Assembly: GCA_910586775.1 (NCBI GenBank)
Contig: CAJUJN010000020.1
Location: 1-55,833 of the forward strand
Direction: 5' to 3'
Source of the DNA: an uncultured Acetatifactor sp.
GTDB taxonomy: Bacteria; Bacillota; Clostridia; Lachnospirales; Lachnospiraceae
DNA: 55,833 nt
Shown in pieces: positions 42,782-52,003 of the stretch. Both the position numbers and the translations under genes were made by a program. Each line of letters opens with the position of its first letter. Position 1 is the stretch's first letter. The notes beneath the pieces are model-generated. The model ran no database searches, was not told the origin of the DNA, and worked only from the letters and a program-made list of their open reading frames with translations.

Positions 42782-44932
42782 ATGGATATTGTAGAAAATC
42801 GGAGCAAAATCAAAGAATATAGGGAGCGCGCCAGGGAATTGGTGGCGCAGATGACCCTGGATGAAAAGGTGGACCAGACGGTGAATCAGGCTCCGGCGGT
42901 GGAGAGGCTGGGCATCAGGGCCTACAATTGGTGGAATGAGGCGCTTCACGGCGTGGCAAGGGCGGGAGTGGCGACCGTGTTTCCCCAGTCTATCGGACTT
43001 GCGGCGACCTTTGACGAGGAATTCATTGAGCAGGTGGCGGATGCCATTTCCACGGAGGGCCGTGCGAAATTTAATATGCAGCAGGCAGCAGGCGATACAG
43101 GGCTTTACAAGGGCCTGACCTTCTGGTCTCCAAACATCAATATTTTCAGGGATCCCAGATGGGGACGGGGGCATGAGACTTTCGGAGAGGACCCTTATCT
43201 GACGTCACGTATGGGAATCGGATTTGTGAAAGGGCTTCAGGGGCATGATGAGAAGTACCTGAAAGCGGCGGCCTGTGTGAAGCATATTGCGGTGCACAGC
43301 GGTCCGGAAGGAATCCGGCACAGCTTCAATGCGGTGGTGAGCAAACAGGATTTGTATGAAACTTATCTTCCCGCTTTCAAGGCATGTGTACAGGAAGGGC
43401 ATGTGGAGGCCGTGATGGGGGCCTATAACTGTATCAACGGTGTGCCCTGCTGCGGCAATCACGAATTGCTGGAGGAGATTCTGCGGGGCGAGTGGGGATT
43501 TGAAGGACATGTGGTCAGTGACTGCGGCGCCATTTATGATTTTCATGAAGGGCATCATGTTACGGATACGCCCATGGAGTCGGCTGCCATGGCCATGAAC
43601 AATGGCTGTGACTTAAACTGCGGCGGCATGTTCCGTTTCCTGAAGCAGGCGGTGAGGGAAGGGCTGGTGGATGAGAAGCGTCTGGACGAGGCACTTGTCA
43701 ATCTGTTTACGGCCCGGATGAAGCTGGGCGTGTTGGAAAGAAAAGAGGAAAATCCTTACGATAAGATTCCTTACAGCGTAGTGGACAGTGAGCCCATGCG
43801 GAAACTGAACCGGGATGCGGCGGCGAAGAGTGTGGTGCTGCTGAAAAATGAAGGCGGTATTCTGCCTTTGAATAAGTCTGTCGTTAAGACCATCGGTGTG
43901 ATTGGGCCGAATGCAAATAACCGAAAAGCGCTTGTGGGAAATTATGAAGGAACGGCTTCCAGATATTGGACCATATCGGAAGGAATTCAGGAGTATGCAG
44001 GAAATGACGTGCGTGTCATGTTCTCCGAGGGATGTCATCTGTATCATGATAAGGTGGAAGGGCTGGCGGAGAAGCATGACCGTCTGGCGGAAGTAAAGGG
44101 TGTCTGTCAGTGCAGCGACGTGGTAGTGGTATGCATGGGACTGGATGCCGGTCTGGAGGGCGAGCAGGGCGATGCGAATAACGAGTACGGCAGCGGGGAC
44201 AAGCCGAACCTGAATCTTCCCGGGCTTCAGGAGGAGATACTGGAGGCGGTATATGCAAGCGGGAAACCGACGATTCTCATATTGCTGTCCGGCAGCGCGC
44301 TGGCGGTGAACTGGGCGGACGAGCATGTTCCGGCGATTTTGCAGGGTTGGTATCCCGGTGCAGAGGGAGGGCGCGCCATCGCGGAGATTCTGTTTGGCGA
44401 CAGATGTCCGGAAGGAAAACTGCCGGTGACCTTCTATCGTTCCTGTGAGGAACTGCCTGATTTTGAGGATTACAGCATGAAAGGGAGAACCTACCGCTAT
44501 ATGACGGGGGAGGCGTTATATCCTTTCGGGTATGGACTGTCCTATACAAGTTTTGCATACGGTAAGGCGGAAGCGAGTTCGTGTCAGGTGACGGAAAAGG
44601 GAGTTGACATATGTGTCATGGTGAAGAATACCGGTTCCATGGCAGGGGGCGAGACTGTTCAGGCCTATGTGAAGATAGAGAGGGAAGGCACGCCCAATGC
44701 GCAGCTGAAGGGAATCTGCAAGCTGCATCTGGCACCGGGTGAGGAGAAGGAGGCGGTGATTCATCTCCCGGCGGAAGCATTCGGATTGTATGATGAGGAC
44801 GGGAAGCTGCAGATTGCCGAGGGTAAAGCGACGGTGTTCATCGGCGGGCAGGCTCCGGATACGAGGAGTGAGAAGCTGACGGGGCGGAAAGTGGAGAAGC
44901 TGGTGTTTTCGGTTTCAAAAGTGGGTGAGTGA
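42782..44932 (+). CDS. GH3 beta-xylosidase/beta-glucosidase
   Basis: 716 residues from the ATG at 42782, chosen because GAGG lies seven bases upstream; earlier in-frame starts exist. The GH3 N domain has RDPRWGRGHETFGEDPYL, KHIAVHSGPE and the nucleophile Asp247 in GHVVSDCGAI. The C domain (VIGPNANN, GLDAGLEGEQGD) is followed by an Fn3-like domain (CVMVKNTGSMAGGETVQAYV). There is no signal peptide, so it acts on imported oligosaccharides. The WWNEALHGVAR opening favours xylan- or arabinoxylan-type substrates over cellobiose, a family-based inference. Confidence 0.9.
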   Translation: MDIVENRSKIKEYRERARELVAQMTLDEKVDQTVNQAPAVERLGIRAYNWWNEALHGVARAGVATVFPQSIGLAATFDEEFIEQVADAISTEGRAKFNMQQAAGDTGLYKGLTFWSPNINIFRDPRWGRGHETFGEDPYLTSRMGIGFVKGLQGHDEKYLKAAACVKHIAVHSGPEGIRHSFNAVVSKQDLYETYLPAFKACVQEGHVEAVMGAYNCINGVPCCGNHELLEEILRGEWGFEGHVVSDCGAIYDFHEGHHVTDTPMESAAMAMNNGCDLNCGGMFRFLKQAVREGLVDEKRLDEALVNLFTARMKLGVLERKEENPYDKIPYSVVDSEPMRKLNRDAAAKSVVLLKNEGGILPLNKSVVKTIGVIGPNANNRKALVGNYEGTASRYWTISEGIQEYAGNDVRVMFSEGCHLYHDKVEGLAEKHDRLAEVKGVCQCSDVVVVCMGLDAGLEGEQGDANNEYGSGDKPNLNLPGLQEEILEAVYASGKPTILILLSGSALAVNWADEHVPAILQGWYPGAEGGRAIAEILFGDRCPEGKLPVTFYRSCEELPDFEDYSMKGRTYRYMTGEALYPFGYGLSYTSFAYGKAEASSCQVTEKGVDICVMVKNTGSMAGGETVQAYVKIEREGTPNAQLKGICKLHLAPGEEKEAVIHLPAEAFGLYDEDGKLQIAEGKATVFIGGQAPDTRSEKLTGRKVEKLVFSVSKVGE

Positions 44933-45054
44933 GTAAGTAAGCGCATATTTATCTATAGTTCCGCAATCAGATTCTGCTTGGGAATTGTAGACGCTTCCTT
45001 ACATTGTCGTGGAATCCTGTAAAGGATATGAAAGCTACGGAAGGAAAACAGACC

Positions 45055-46176
45055 ATGCCGCCTGTCAATATTTTGATGAAGCCCGCGTCAGGGTTGTGCA
45101 ACATGCGTTGCAAATACTGTTTTTATGCAGATGAGATGGATAACCGGAGCCAGGCTTCCTATGGCGTCATGCGCCGGGAGACTTTGGAGAATGTCATAAA
45201 GAAGCTTCTGGAGTTCGCGGAGGGGGAATGTACCATCGCTTTTCAGGGAGGGGAGCCCACTCTGGCGGGGATTGGCTTTTTCAGGGAATGTCTGGAACTG
45301 GAGAGAAAATATAATCGTAAAAACGTTAACATATCTCATGCCCTGCAGACTAACGGTTATGTGCTGGATGAGGAATGGTGCCGGTTTTTCGCGGAAAACC
45401 GGTTTCTGATCGGCCTGTCTGTGGACGGCATCAAGGCCACCCATGATGCGTTCCGGCGGGACGCAGAGGGAAAGGATACTTATTTTCATACGCTGAAGGC
45501 TGCGGAATTGCTGAAAAAGGCGGGGGCAGAGTTTAATGTGCTGACGGTGGTGAACGGGAAGACGGCTCCGAAAATCGGCAGAATTTATGAGAATTATCGG
45601 AAGCTGGGTTTTTCCTGGCAGCAATATATTGCCTGTCTGGACCCGGTTTGGGAGAAGAGGGGAAATCGGGAATATTCCCTGACTCCCAGGGGGTATGGAC
45701 AGTTTCTGATTGAGTTGTTTGAACTGTGGTATCTGGACCTGCAGAAGGGGCAGCAGCCTTATATCAGGCAGTTTGAGAATTATGTGGGGATACTGATGGG
45801 GCGGATGCCGGAATCCTGTGAGCAGAGGGGCGTGTGTAGTTTTCAGAGCGTGGTGGAAGCGGATGGCAGCGTATATCCCTGTGATTTCTATTGTCTGGAT
45901 GAATACCGGGTGGGGAATTTGAATGAAGACAGCTTTGAAGTTTTGGGACAGCGCCTGGTGGAAAGCGGGTTTGTACAGGATTCTGCCAGTTATGCGGAGC
46001 AGTGCGCGCAGTGTCCGTATTTCAGAATCTGCCGGGGCGGATGCCGCAGGCACAGGGAACAGACGGAGCGGGAGTTGGGGCTGAATTATTTTTGTGAGTC
46101 GTACAGGATGTTTTTTGACGCCTGCCTGCCGAGGCTGCAGGAAGTTGCAGCGGCGTGCAGGAGACGCTCGTTTTGA
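45055..46176 (+). CDS. anaerobic sulfatase-maturating radical SAM enzyme
   Basis: 373 residues from the ATG at 45055 (GGAAGGA nine bases upstream; a TTG at 45004 is in frame). The radical SAM cluster is Cys15, Cys19 and Cys22 in SGLCNMRCKYCFY. The SPASM region has Cys-rich motifs (YPCDFYC, CAQCPYFRICRGGC). anSMEs convert a Cys or Ser in sulfatases to formylglycine. No sulfatase lies in this window, so its client is elsewhere, or it modifies another protein. Confidence 0.85.
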   Translation: MPPVNILMKPASGLCNMRCKYCFYADEMDNRSQASYGVMRRETLENVIKKLLEFAEGECTIAFQGGEPTLAGIGFFRECLELERKYNRKNVNISHALQTNGYVLDEEWCRFFAENRFLIGLSVDGIKATHDAFRRDAEGKDTYFHTLKAAELLKKAGAEFNVLTVVNGKTAPKIGRIYENYRKLGFSWQQYIACLDPVWEKRGNREYSLTPRGYGQFLIELFELWYLDLQKGQQPYIRQFENYVGILMGRMPESCEQRGVCSFQSVVEADGSVYPCDFYCLDEYRVGNLNEDSFEVLGQRLVESGFVQDSASYAEQCAQCPYFRICRGGCRRHREQTERELGLNYFCESYRMFFDACLPRLQEVAAACRRRSF

Positions 46177-46183
46177 TGCGATT

Positions 46184-46207
46184 GAGGCTTTAAACAACTG
46201 GTATAAT
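46184..46207 (+). promoter_or_regulatory. extended -10 promoter of the sugar ABC operon
   Basis: TGGTATAAT gives TG at 46199-46200 and TATAAT at 46202-46207. The leader from about 46214 contains a possible 22-30 codon ORF (in-frame ATGs at 46217, 46232 and 46241, with AAAGGAG before the last two, ending 46309) before the ATPase gene. Confidence 0.5.
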
Positions 46208-46439
46208 GGACAGAGAATGGAATTAAAGGAGATGAAAAGAATGCACTCACGAGTTGTATCAGTTATGACAGGGATACAAGGGGAGATAAGAGACGACATA
46301 CCTGTGTAATTGAGAAAGCTGTAACGGTATAGATATGGCTGAAGCCGGCAGGGCAAGAATTGGTGAAACAGAGCAGTCATGCAGGGAGCATGAATAAATA
46401 GAGCGGGAATCCGCATAAAGATTGGGAAGGGAAACAGGT

Positions 46440-47822
46440 ATGAAAGTCATATTACAGAATCTGACGAAGAAATTTCCAAGCCGTGACAGAAAGAACCGCA
46501 GGGATGTGATTGCGGTCAATGATTTTAACTTTGAAATTCCGGACGGCAAGCTGATCGGGTTGCTGGGACCTTCCGGCTGCGGTAAGAGCACTACGCTGAA
46601 TTTGATCAGCGGTCTTATCAAGCCTACAAGCGGAAAGATATTTTTTGGGAATGATGATGTCACCGAACTGCCGCCGGAGCACAGGGGAATCGGTCTGGTA
46701 TTTCAGAATTATGCGCTTTATCCGCACCTTACGGTGAGGCAGAATATTACATTTCCGCTGGAGAATCTGAAGGGGAAGAACAAGCTGTCCAAGGCGGAAA
46801 TGCTGGGGAAAGCGGCAGAGGCGGCAAAGCTGGTACAGATAGATGAGTTGATGGATCGGAAACCGGGGGAGCTTTCCGGCGGGCAGCAGCAGCGCGTGGC
46901 GATTGCGCGTGCGTTGGTGAAGCGGCCCAGGGTGCTTTTGCTGGACGAGCCGCTCTCCAACCTGGATGCCCGTCTGCGGCTTCAGACCAGAGAGGAAATC
47001 AAGAGGATTCAGCGGGAAACCGGCATTACGACTATCTTTGTGACCCATGACCAGGAAGAGGCCATGAGCATTTCCGACATGATTGTCGTTATGAAAGACG
47101 GTGTTGTCCAGCAGATTGGAAAGCCTCAGGAGGTTTATGACAATCCTGTCAACTTGTTTGTGGCAAAGTTTCTGGGGACGCCGCCTGTCAATGTTTTTGA
47201 AGGGTGTGTCAGGGACGGAAGTTTGTATATAGGGAAAGATGCCGTGCTGGATGTTCTGGAATCGTCGAAGACGGATGCGGCAGCAGGTGGGGCTATGAAC
47301 GGGAAGGTATCATATGAGACTTCCGCAACTTCAAAAGCAGGTGAAATCAGTAGCGGACAGGTGCAGGAAATCAGCAATGGACAGCAGCAGGGAAGCGGCA
47401 ACAGGCATACGAAAGGAAGCGGCAGAAAGATTGCGGACGGTAAGGTTTACGCCGCAATCCGCCCGGAAGGCTTCCGGCTTCAGGAAGAGGGCCCTCTGTG
47501 TTGTGAACTGGACGGCGTGGAAGTAATGGGACGGGATATCAGCGTGGTCTCCAGAAACCGTGCATCTCTGAATCCCACAATTCGCTCCATTATCGGGACA
47601 GAGAATATGGACCGGATTTTTTCCATGGAAAGAAAAGCCGCAAAAAAAGACGGCGATGAGAAGGCTGATAGGAAGAAATGGGCTTCAGGTCAGGAAGCCG
47701 TTCCGGAAAAGCGGGAAAGTGACAATATAGTCAGATTTGACCTTATTCCCCGCAAAGTATTCCTGTTTGACCAGGAGACAGAGAAACGGATTTATTTTGA
47801 GACCGGGAGACAGGGAGGCTGA
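46440..47822 (+). CDS. MsmX/UgpC-like sugar ABC ATPase
   Basis: 460 residues with GGGAAGGG before the ATG. Walker A is GPSGCGKSTTL, the signature LSGGQQQRVAIAR and Walker B VLLLDEPLSNLDARLR. The C-terminal TOBE-like part is enlarged by two low-complexity insertions, one Ser/Gly/Gln-rich near residues 265-310 and one Lys/Glu-rich near 405-435. It energises the two permeases that follow. Family ATPases often serve several sugar importers. Confidence 0.88.
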   Translation: MKVILQNLTKKFPSRDRKNRRDVIAVNDFNFEIPDGKLIGLLGPSGCGKSTTLNLISGLIKPTSGKIFFGNDDVTELPPEHRGIGLVFQNYALYPHLTVRQNITFPLENLKGKNKLSKAEMLGKAAEAAKLVQIDELMDRKPGELSGGQQQRVAIARALVKRPRVLLLDEPLSNLDARLRLQTREEIKRIQRETGITTIFVTHDQEEAMSISDMIVVMKDGVVQQIGKPQEVYDNPVNLFVAKFLGTPPVNVFEGCVRDGSLYIGKDAVLDVLESSKTDAAAGGAMNGKVSYETSATSKAGEISSGQVQEISNGQQQGSGNRHTKGSGRKIADGKVYAAIRPEGFRLQEEGPLCCELDGVEVMGRDISVVSRNRASLNPTIRSIIGTENMDRIFSMERKAAKKDGDEKADRKKWASGQEAVPEKRESDNIVRFDLIPRKVFLFDQETEKRIYFETGRQGG

Positions 47823-47824
47823 AT

Positions 47825-48727
47825 ATGAAGAAAAAGCGGAACAGCGGAAGCCTGAAAGCCTGGCTGTACCTTCTGCCGGCGATTTTATTTCTGGGTGTGT
47901 TCATGGTGTATCCCCTCATCGATGTATTTGTCTATTCTTTTGAGGAGGGGTACAATTCCGCATCCCAGACCTATTATGGCGTGGGTACTTATAATTATTC
48001 CTATGTACTGCATGACCCTTATTTTCTGCAGGCGGTGAAAAATACATTTCTTCTGGTCATTATTACGGTGCCGCTGTCCACAGGGATTGCGCTGTTGATT
48101 TCCGTGGGGCTGTATTCCGTTAAACCGCTCAGAAATCTCTTCCAGACCATATATTTTCTGCCCTACGTGACGAACACACTGGCAGTGGGCCTGGTGTTTA
48201 TGATATTGTTCAAAAAGACAGCCTATTCGGATGGCTTTATTAACCTGCTGATTTCCTGGTTCGGCGGAAACAGTGTGGATTTCATTGACGGACCTTACTG
48301 GGCGAAAATGTTTGTTTTGTGCTTTTATACAATCTGGGTGGTAATGCCGTTTAAAATTCTGATTCTGACCAGTGCGCTTTCTTCTGTCAATCAGGAATAT
48401 TATAATGCGGCCAGGGTGGACGGGACATCGAAGTTCAGAATTTTCCGGCGGATTACTTTGCCGATGATTTCCCACATGATCTTTTATCTGGTGATTACCG
48501 GGTTTATCGGTGCGTTTAAGGCGTACAGCGACGCGGTAGCGCTGTTTGGAACGGATTTGAATGCAGCGGAGATGAATACTATAGTTGGCTATGTGTACGA
48601 TATGCTGTACGGAGACAGCGGCGGATATCCCTCCTATGCATCTGCAGCAGCAATTATATTGTTTGCCATTGTGCTGACCATTACCTGTATCAACCTGTTG
48701 GCCGGCAATAAGAAAGTGCATTATTAG
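47825..48727 (+). CDS. CUT1 sugar ABC permease (MalF type)
   Basis: 300 residues starting two bases after the ATPase stop. Six membrane segments; the EAA-like loop is EYYNAARVDGTSKFRIFRRI. It is the first membrane subunit of the sugar importer. Confidence 0.88.
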   Translation: MKKKRNSGSLKAWLYLLPAILFLGVFMVYPLIDVFVYSFEEGYNSASQTYYGVGTYNYSYVLHDPYFLQAVKNTFLLVIITVPLSTGIALLISVGLYSVKPLRNLFQTIYFLPYVTNTLAVGLVFMILFKKTAYSDGFINLLISWFGGNSVDFIDGPYWAKMFVLCFYTIWVVMPFKILILTSALSSVNQEYYNAARVDGTSKFRIFRRITLPMISHMIFYLVITGFIGAFKAYSDAVALFGTDLNAAEMNTIVGYVYDMLYGDSGGYPSYASAAAIILFAIVLTITCINLLAGNKKVHY

Positions 48728-48846
48728 ACCGTCAGTCAGATTTGGGGTGGAGCGAAAACGGCGGGAAACGGGATGGAGACTTGAACGGGAAAAGGTTTGT
48801 ATTCAGCGGCGTTCCTACAGAATATGGAAGTAAAGGAAATCGGAAG

Positions 48847-49821
48847 ATGGAAGAGCGGAAAGAAGGCACAGATTACAAAAACATAAGTCGGAAAAATACC
48901 GGGGATGAAAATACAGGCGGCTCCGGATTGGATTATGAACGCCGGGATTATGAGGCATTGGATTATGAAAAAATCGAAAAAAGCGCCAGAATCCGCCAGA
49001 AGACAGCAAGTGCAGCCACATATGTGCTTCTGACAATCTGGGGGATTATTGTACTTTTTCCCTTTTACTGGATGATACTCACATCTGTAAAAAGTTACAG
49101 CGCATATAACTCGGAGTATATCCCCAGATTTTTCACCCTGTCACCCACGCTGCAGAACTATGCGGATGCCTTTACCACAGTGCCGTTGGGGCGGTACCTT
49201 CTGAATACCACAATTTTTACCGTAGTGACCACAGCCGCTATGCTGGTGGTGATTACACTGGCGGCGTTTGCTTTTGCAAGGCTGGAATTCAGAGGGAAGA
49301 ATATCGTATTTGTGCTGTTCCTTTCCCTGATGATGATTCCTAACGAACTGGTGATTATCACCAACTTTGTGACCATTACCAACTGGGATATGCGCAATAC
49401 ATTTCCAGGACTGATATTGCCGTCTGTCACTTCGGTTTTCTACATTTATCTGCTGAAGGAGAATTTTGAGCAGATACCGGACAGCCTCTATTATGCGGCA
49501 AAGGTAGACGGTACTTCGGATATGAAATATCTGCTGAAAGTCATGGTGCCCATTTCTAAGCCCACGTTAATCACGGTGATCATTCTGAAGGTGATAGAAT
49601 GCTGGAATTCTTATGTGTGGCCAAGGCTGATCACGGACGATGAACGCTGTTTTCTTGTCTCAAACGGAATCCAGGAAATCCGGGAGAATGGTTTCGGACG
49701 GGAAAATATCCCGGCCATGATGGCTGCGGTTGTGGTGATTTCCTTTCCTTTGATTGTACTGTTTCTGCTCTTCCGTAAAAAGATTATGGAGGGGGTGTCG
49801 AGAGGAGGGACGAAGGGATGA
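48847..49821 (+). CDS. CUT1 sugar ABC permease (MalG type)
   Basis: About 325 residues. The start at 48847 has AAAGGA eight bases upstream; the frame is open from 48742. A polar N-terminal tail of about 55 residues is longer than usual. Six membrane segments follow (YVLLTIWGIIVLFPFYWMIL onwards), with the EAA-like loop LYYAAKVDGTSDMKYLLKV. The gene stop overlaps the next start as ATGA. Confidence 0.82.
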   Translation: MEERKEGTDYKNISRKNTGDENTGGSGLDYERRDYEALDYEKIEKSARIRQKTASAATYVLLTIWGIIVLFPFYWMILTSVKSYSAYNSEYIPRFFTLSPTLQNYADAFTTVPLGRYLLNTTIFTVVTTAAMLVVITLAAFAFARLEFRGKNIVFVLFLSLMMIPNELVIITNFVTITNWDMRNTFPGLILPSVTSVFYIYLLKENFEQIPDSLYYAAKVDGTSDMKYLLKVMVPISKPTLITVIILKVIECWNSYVWPRLITDDERCFLVSNGIQEIRENGFGRENIPAMMAAVVVISFPLIVLFLLFRKKIMEGVSRGGTKG

Positions 49822-51674
49822 GGAAACGATGTACTGCTGATATGGGATGGAATGTATTTGTCTATGTGAAAGGCTTTTTCGGCAGGGCTAAAAGGAAATC
49901 AGGCGGGACCGGTACTGTGGCAGATGAATGTTTTTGCAGAGGAGAACGCATTGGAAAAGAGGATAGAGCAGTCAGACAGGCGGGATGCAGGGAAGAGAAC
50001 GCCTTGAGAAATAAGCATGGCATGCATAAAAAGTGCGGCCTGTGTATGAATTCCCCGAAAAAGCGCGACTGGAAGATGCGAAACGTATTTTTAAACACAG
50101 GTATTCTGACATGTGCCGTATTTGCTCTGACGGGCTGTCACGGTTCCCGGGGAAGCATTGCTTTCGAGATTCCTGCCGAATTTGATGCTGAGAAACAATA
50201 TGAAATCACTTTCTGGGCGAAAAATGATACCAACAAGACCCAGACAGATATCTATGAGAAGGCTATCCGGGATTTCGAGGAACTGTATCCGAATATTACG
50301 GTAAATCTGCGCCTGTATACGGATTATGGGAAAATTTATAACGATGTAATCACAAATATTGCTACAGATACCACGCCCAATGTGTGCATCACCTACCCGG
50401 ACCACATTGCCACATACCTGACGGGGACGAACCAGGTGGTTCCTCTCGAAGGGCTTTTTGCAGATGAAAAATACGGGCTTGGGGGCAGTGAGGTTCGGTT
50501 TGATACGCCGGGTGCTGATGAGATTATTCCCAGGTTTCTGGAGGAGTGCTCCTTCGGCGGACATTATTATGCCATTCCGTATATGCGTTCTACGGAAGCC
50601 TGCTATATCAATAAGACATATGTGGAAGCTCTGGGGTACACGCTGCCGGAGGTTCTCACCTGGGATTTTGTCTGGGAAGTGTCCGAGGCGGCCATGGCCC
50701 GGGATGAGGAAGAAAATTATCTGGTCAACGGTCAGAAGGTGATGATTCCTTTTATCTATAAATCCACCGACAACATGATGATACAGATGCTTCGGCAGAA
50801 AGGTGCGGATTATTCCACCGATGCCGGAGAAATCCTGCTTTTCCATGACACCACGAAGGATTTGCTGATGACAATAGCGGAGCATGCCGGCACCGGTGCA
50901 TTTTCCACATTTAAGATTTCCAGTTATCCGGCGAATTTTCTGAATGCCGGACAGTGTATTTTCGCGGTGGATTCTACCGCAGGCGCCACCTGGATGGGAA
51001 CGGATGCGCCGTTGATTGATATCAGCGAGGACAAACTGGTGGAGTTTGAAACGGCGGTTATGACGATTCCGCAGTTTGATGCGTCTAACCCGGCTATGAT
51101 TTCTCAGGGTCCCTCCGTCTGTATTTTTAATAAAAAGGATACACAGGAAGTGCTGGCATCCTGGCTGTTTGCCCAGTATCTGCTGACCAATGATGTCCAG
51201 ATCGCCTATTCGGAGACGGAAGGGTATGTTCCCGTGACCTCAAAAGCCCAGGACTCTGCTGAATATCAGGATTATCTCTCCAGAGGCGGCGAGGATAATG
51301 AGCTCCATTACGATGTCAAAATCCAGGCGGCCAGGCTGCTTTTGGACAATGTGGATGATACCTTTGTCACACCAGTGTTCAATGGCTCGGCTTCTCTCCG
51401 CGACGCGGCGGGGCAGCTGATTGAAACTACGGTGAAGTCCGTCAGAAGGAAGCAGACAATTGATGAGGCCTACATGGACAATCTGTACAAGGATACGATT
51501 TCCCTGTACCGTCTGGATCAGCTGGGAGGCCAGGGGGCATCGGCAGCAGGCGGAAAAGCTGATTTGGGAGAGCTGCCCCGGACCTCGGTAATTCTGCTGT
51601 CATCTCTGGCGGGAGCATGGATTATAATCCTGCTGTATGTGGTTTGGCAAAGGGTAAAAAGGAGCCGTGCATAG
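49818..51674 (+). CDS. sugar-binding lipoprotein with C-terminal membrane anchor
   Basis: 618 residues from the ATG at 49818, which overlaps the permease stop and follows GAGGAGGG. A lipobox (FALTGCHG) lies near residue 105, far into the reading frame, so an internal start near 50076 is possible but has no good ribosome site. The solute-binding fold covers about residues 125-540 (ITFWAKNDTNKTQT, PNVCITYPDHIATYL). A C-terminal membrane segment (SVILLSSLAGAWIIILLYVV) is unusual for this family. The substrate is probably an oligosaccharide given the neighbouring glycosidases. Confidence 0.82.
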   Translation: MRKRCTADMGWNVFVYVKGFFGRAKRKSGGTGTVADECFCRGERIGKEDRAVRQAGCREENALRNKHGMHKKCGLCMNSPKKRDWKMRNVFLNTGILTCAVFALTGCHGSRGSIAFEIPAEFDAEKQYEITFWAKNDTNKTQTDIYEKAIRDFEELYPNITVNLRLYTDYGKIYNDVITNIATDTTPNVCITYPDHIATYLTGTNQVVPLEGLFADEKYGLGGSEVRFDTPGADEIIPRFLEECSFGGHYYAIPYMRSTEACYINKTYVEALGYTLPEVLTWDFVWEVSEAAMARDEEENYLVNGQKVMIPFIYKSTDNMMIQMLRQKGADYSTDAGEILLFHDTTKDLLMTIAEHAGTGAFSTFKISSYPANFLNAGQCIFAVDSTAGATWMGTDAPLIDISEDKLVEFETAVMTIPQFDASNPAMISQGPSVCIFNKKDTQEVLASWLFAQYLLTNDVQIAYSETEGYVPVTSKAQDSAEYQDYLSRGGEDNELHYDVKIQAARLLLDNVDDTFVTPVFNGSASLRDAAGQLIETTVKSVRRKQTIDEAYMDNLYKDTISLYRLDQLGGQGASAAGGKADLGELPRTSVILLSSLAGAWIIILLYVVWQRVKRSRA

Positions 51675-51686
51675 GAAATATTACTA

Positions 51687-51722
51687 AAAAGTCTCCCGGA
51701 CCGGAACCGCGGGGGGCTTTTT
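51687..51722 (+). terminator. terminator of the sugar ABC operon
   Basis: AAAAGTCTCCCG pairs, with G-U pairs, with CGGGGGGCTTTTT and is followed by a T run. Confidence 0.75.
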
Positions 51723-51781
51723 AATGTACAAAAAAGCAAAAAGCAGGAAGAATTTGCGGGAGCAAATGAGCAATTATACTA

Positions 51782-51809
51782 TTGTTTTCCTGGAAATATC
51801 GTGTATAAT
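51782..51809 (+). promoter_or_regulatory. promoter of the Ser/Glu-rich lipoprotein gene
   Basis: TTGTTT (51782-51787), a 16-bp spacer and TATAAT (51804-51809) lie about 195 bp before the start. The long leader has no clear gene. Confidence 0.6.
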
Positions 51810-52003
51810 AAGTTCAAAGTTTTCAGATGGCATTTCTTCAGAGGAAGGCTGTCCGGAGACTTAAAAATAGTATTGGTTCCGGCGGACACCCTGGAGATTT
51901 ACAAGCGTATGACTCTGTAACCGGGAGTTCGGGAGTTTTCCGGTCAGTAAGCTTTTGAACGGACAGGGATCTTGCGGAACTGAAAACGGGAGGATTGGTA
52001 GAA

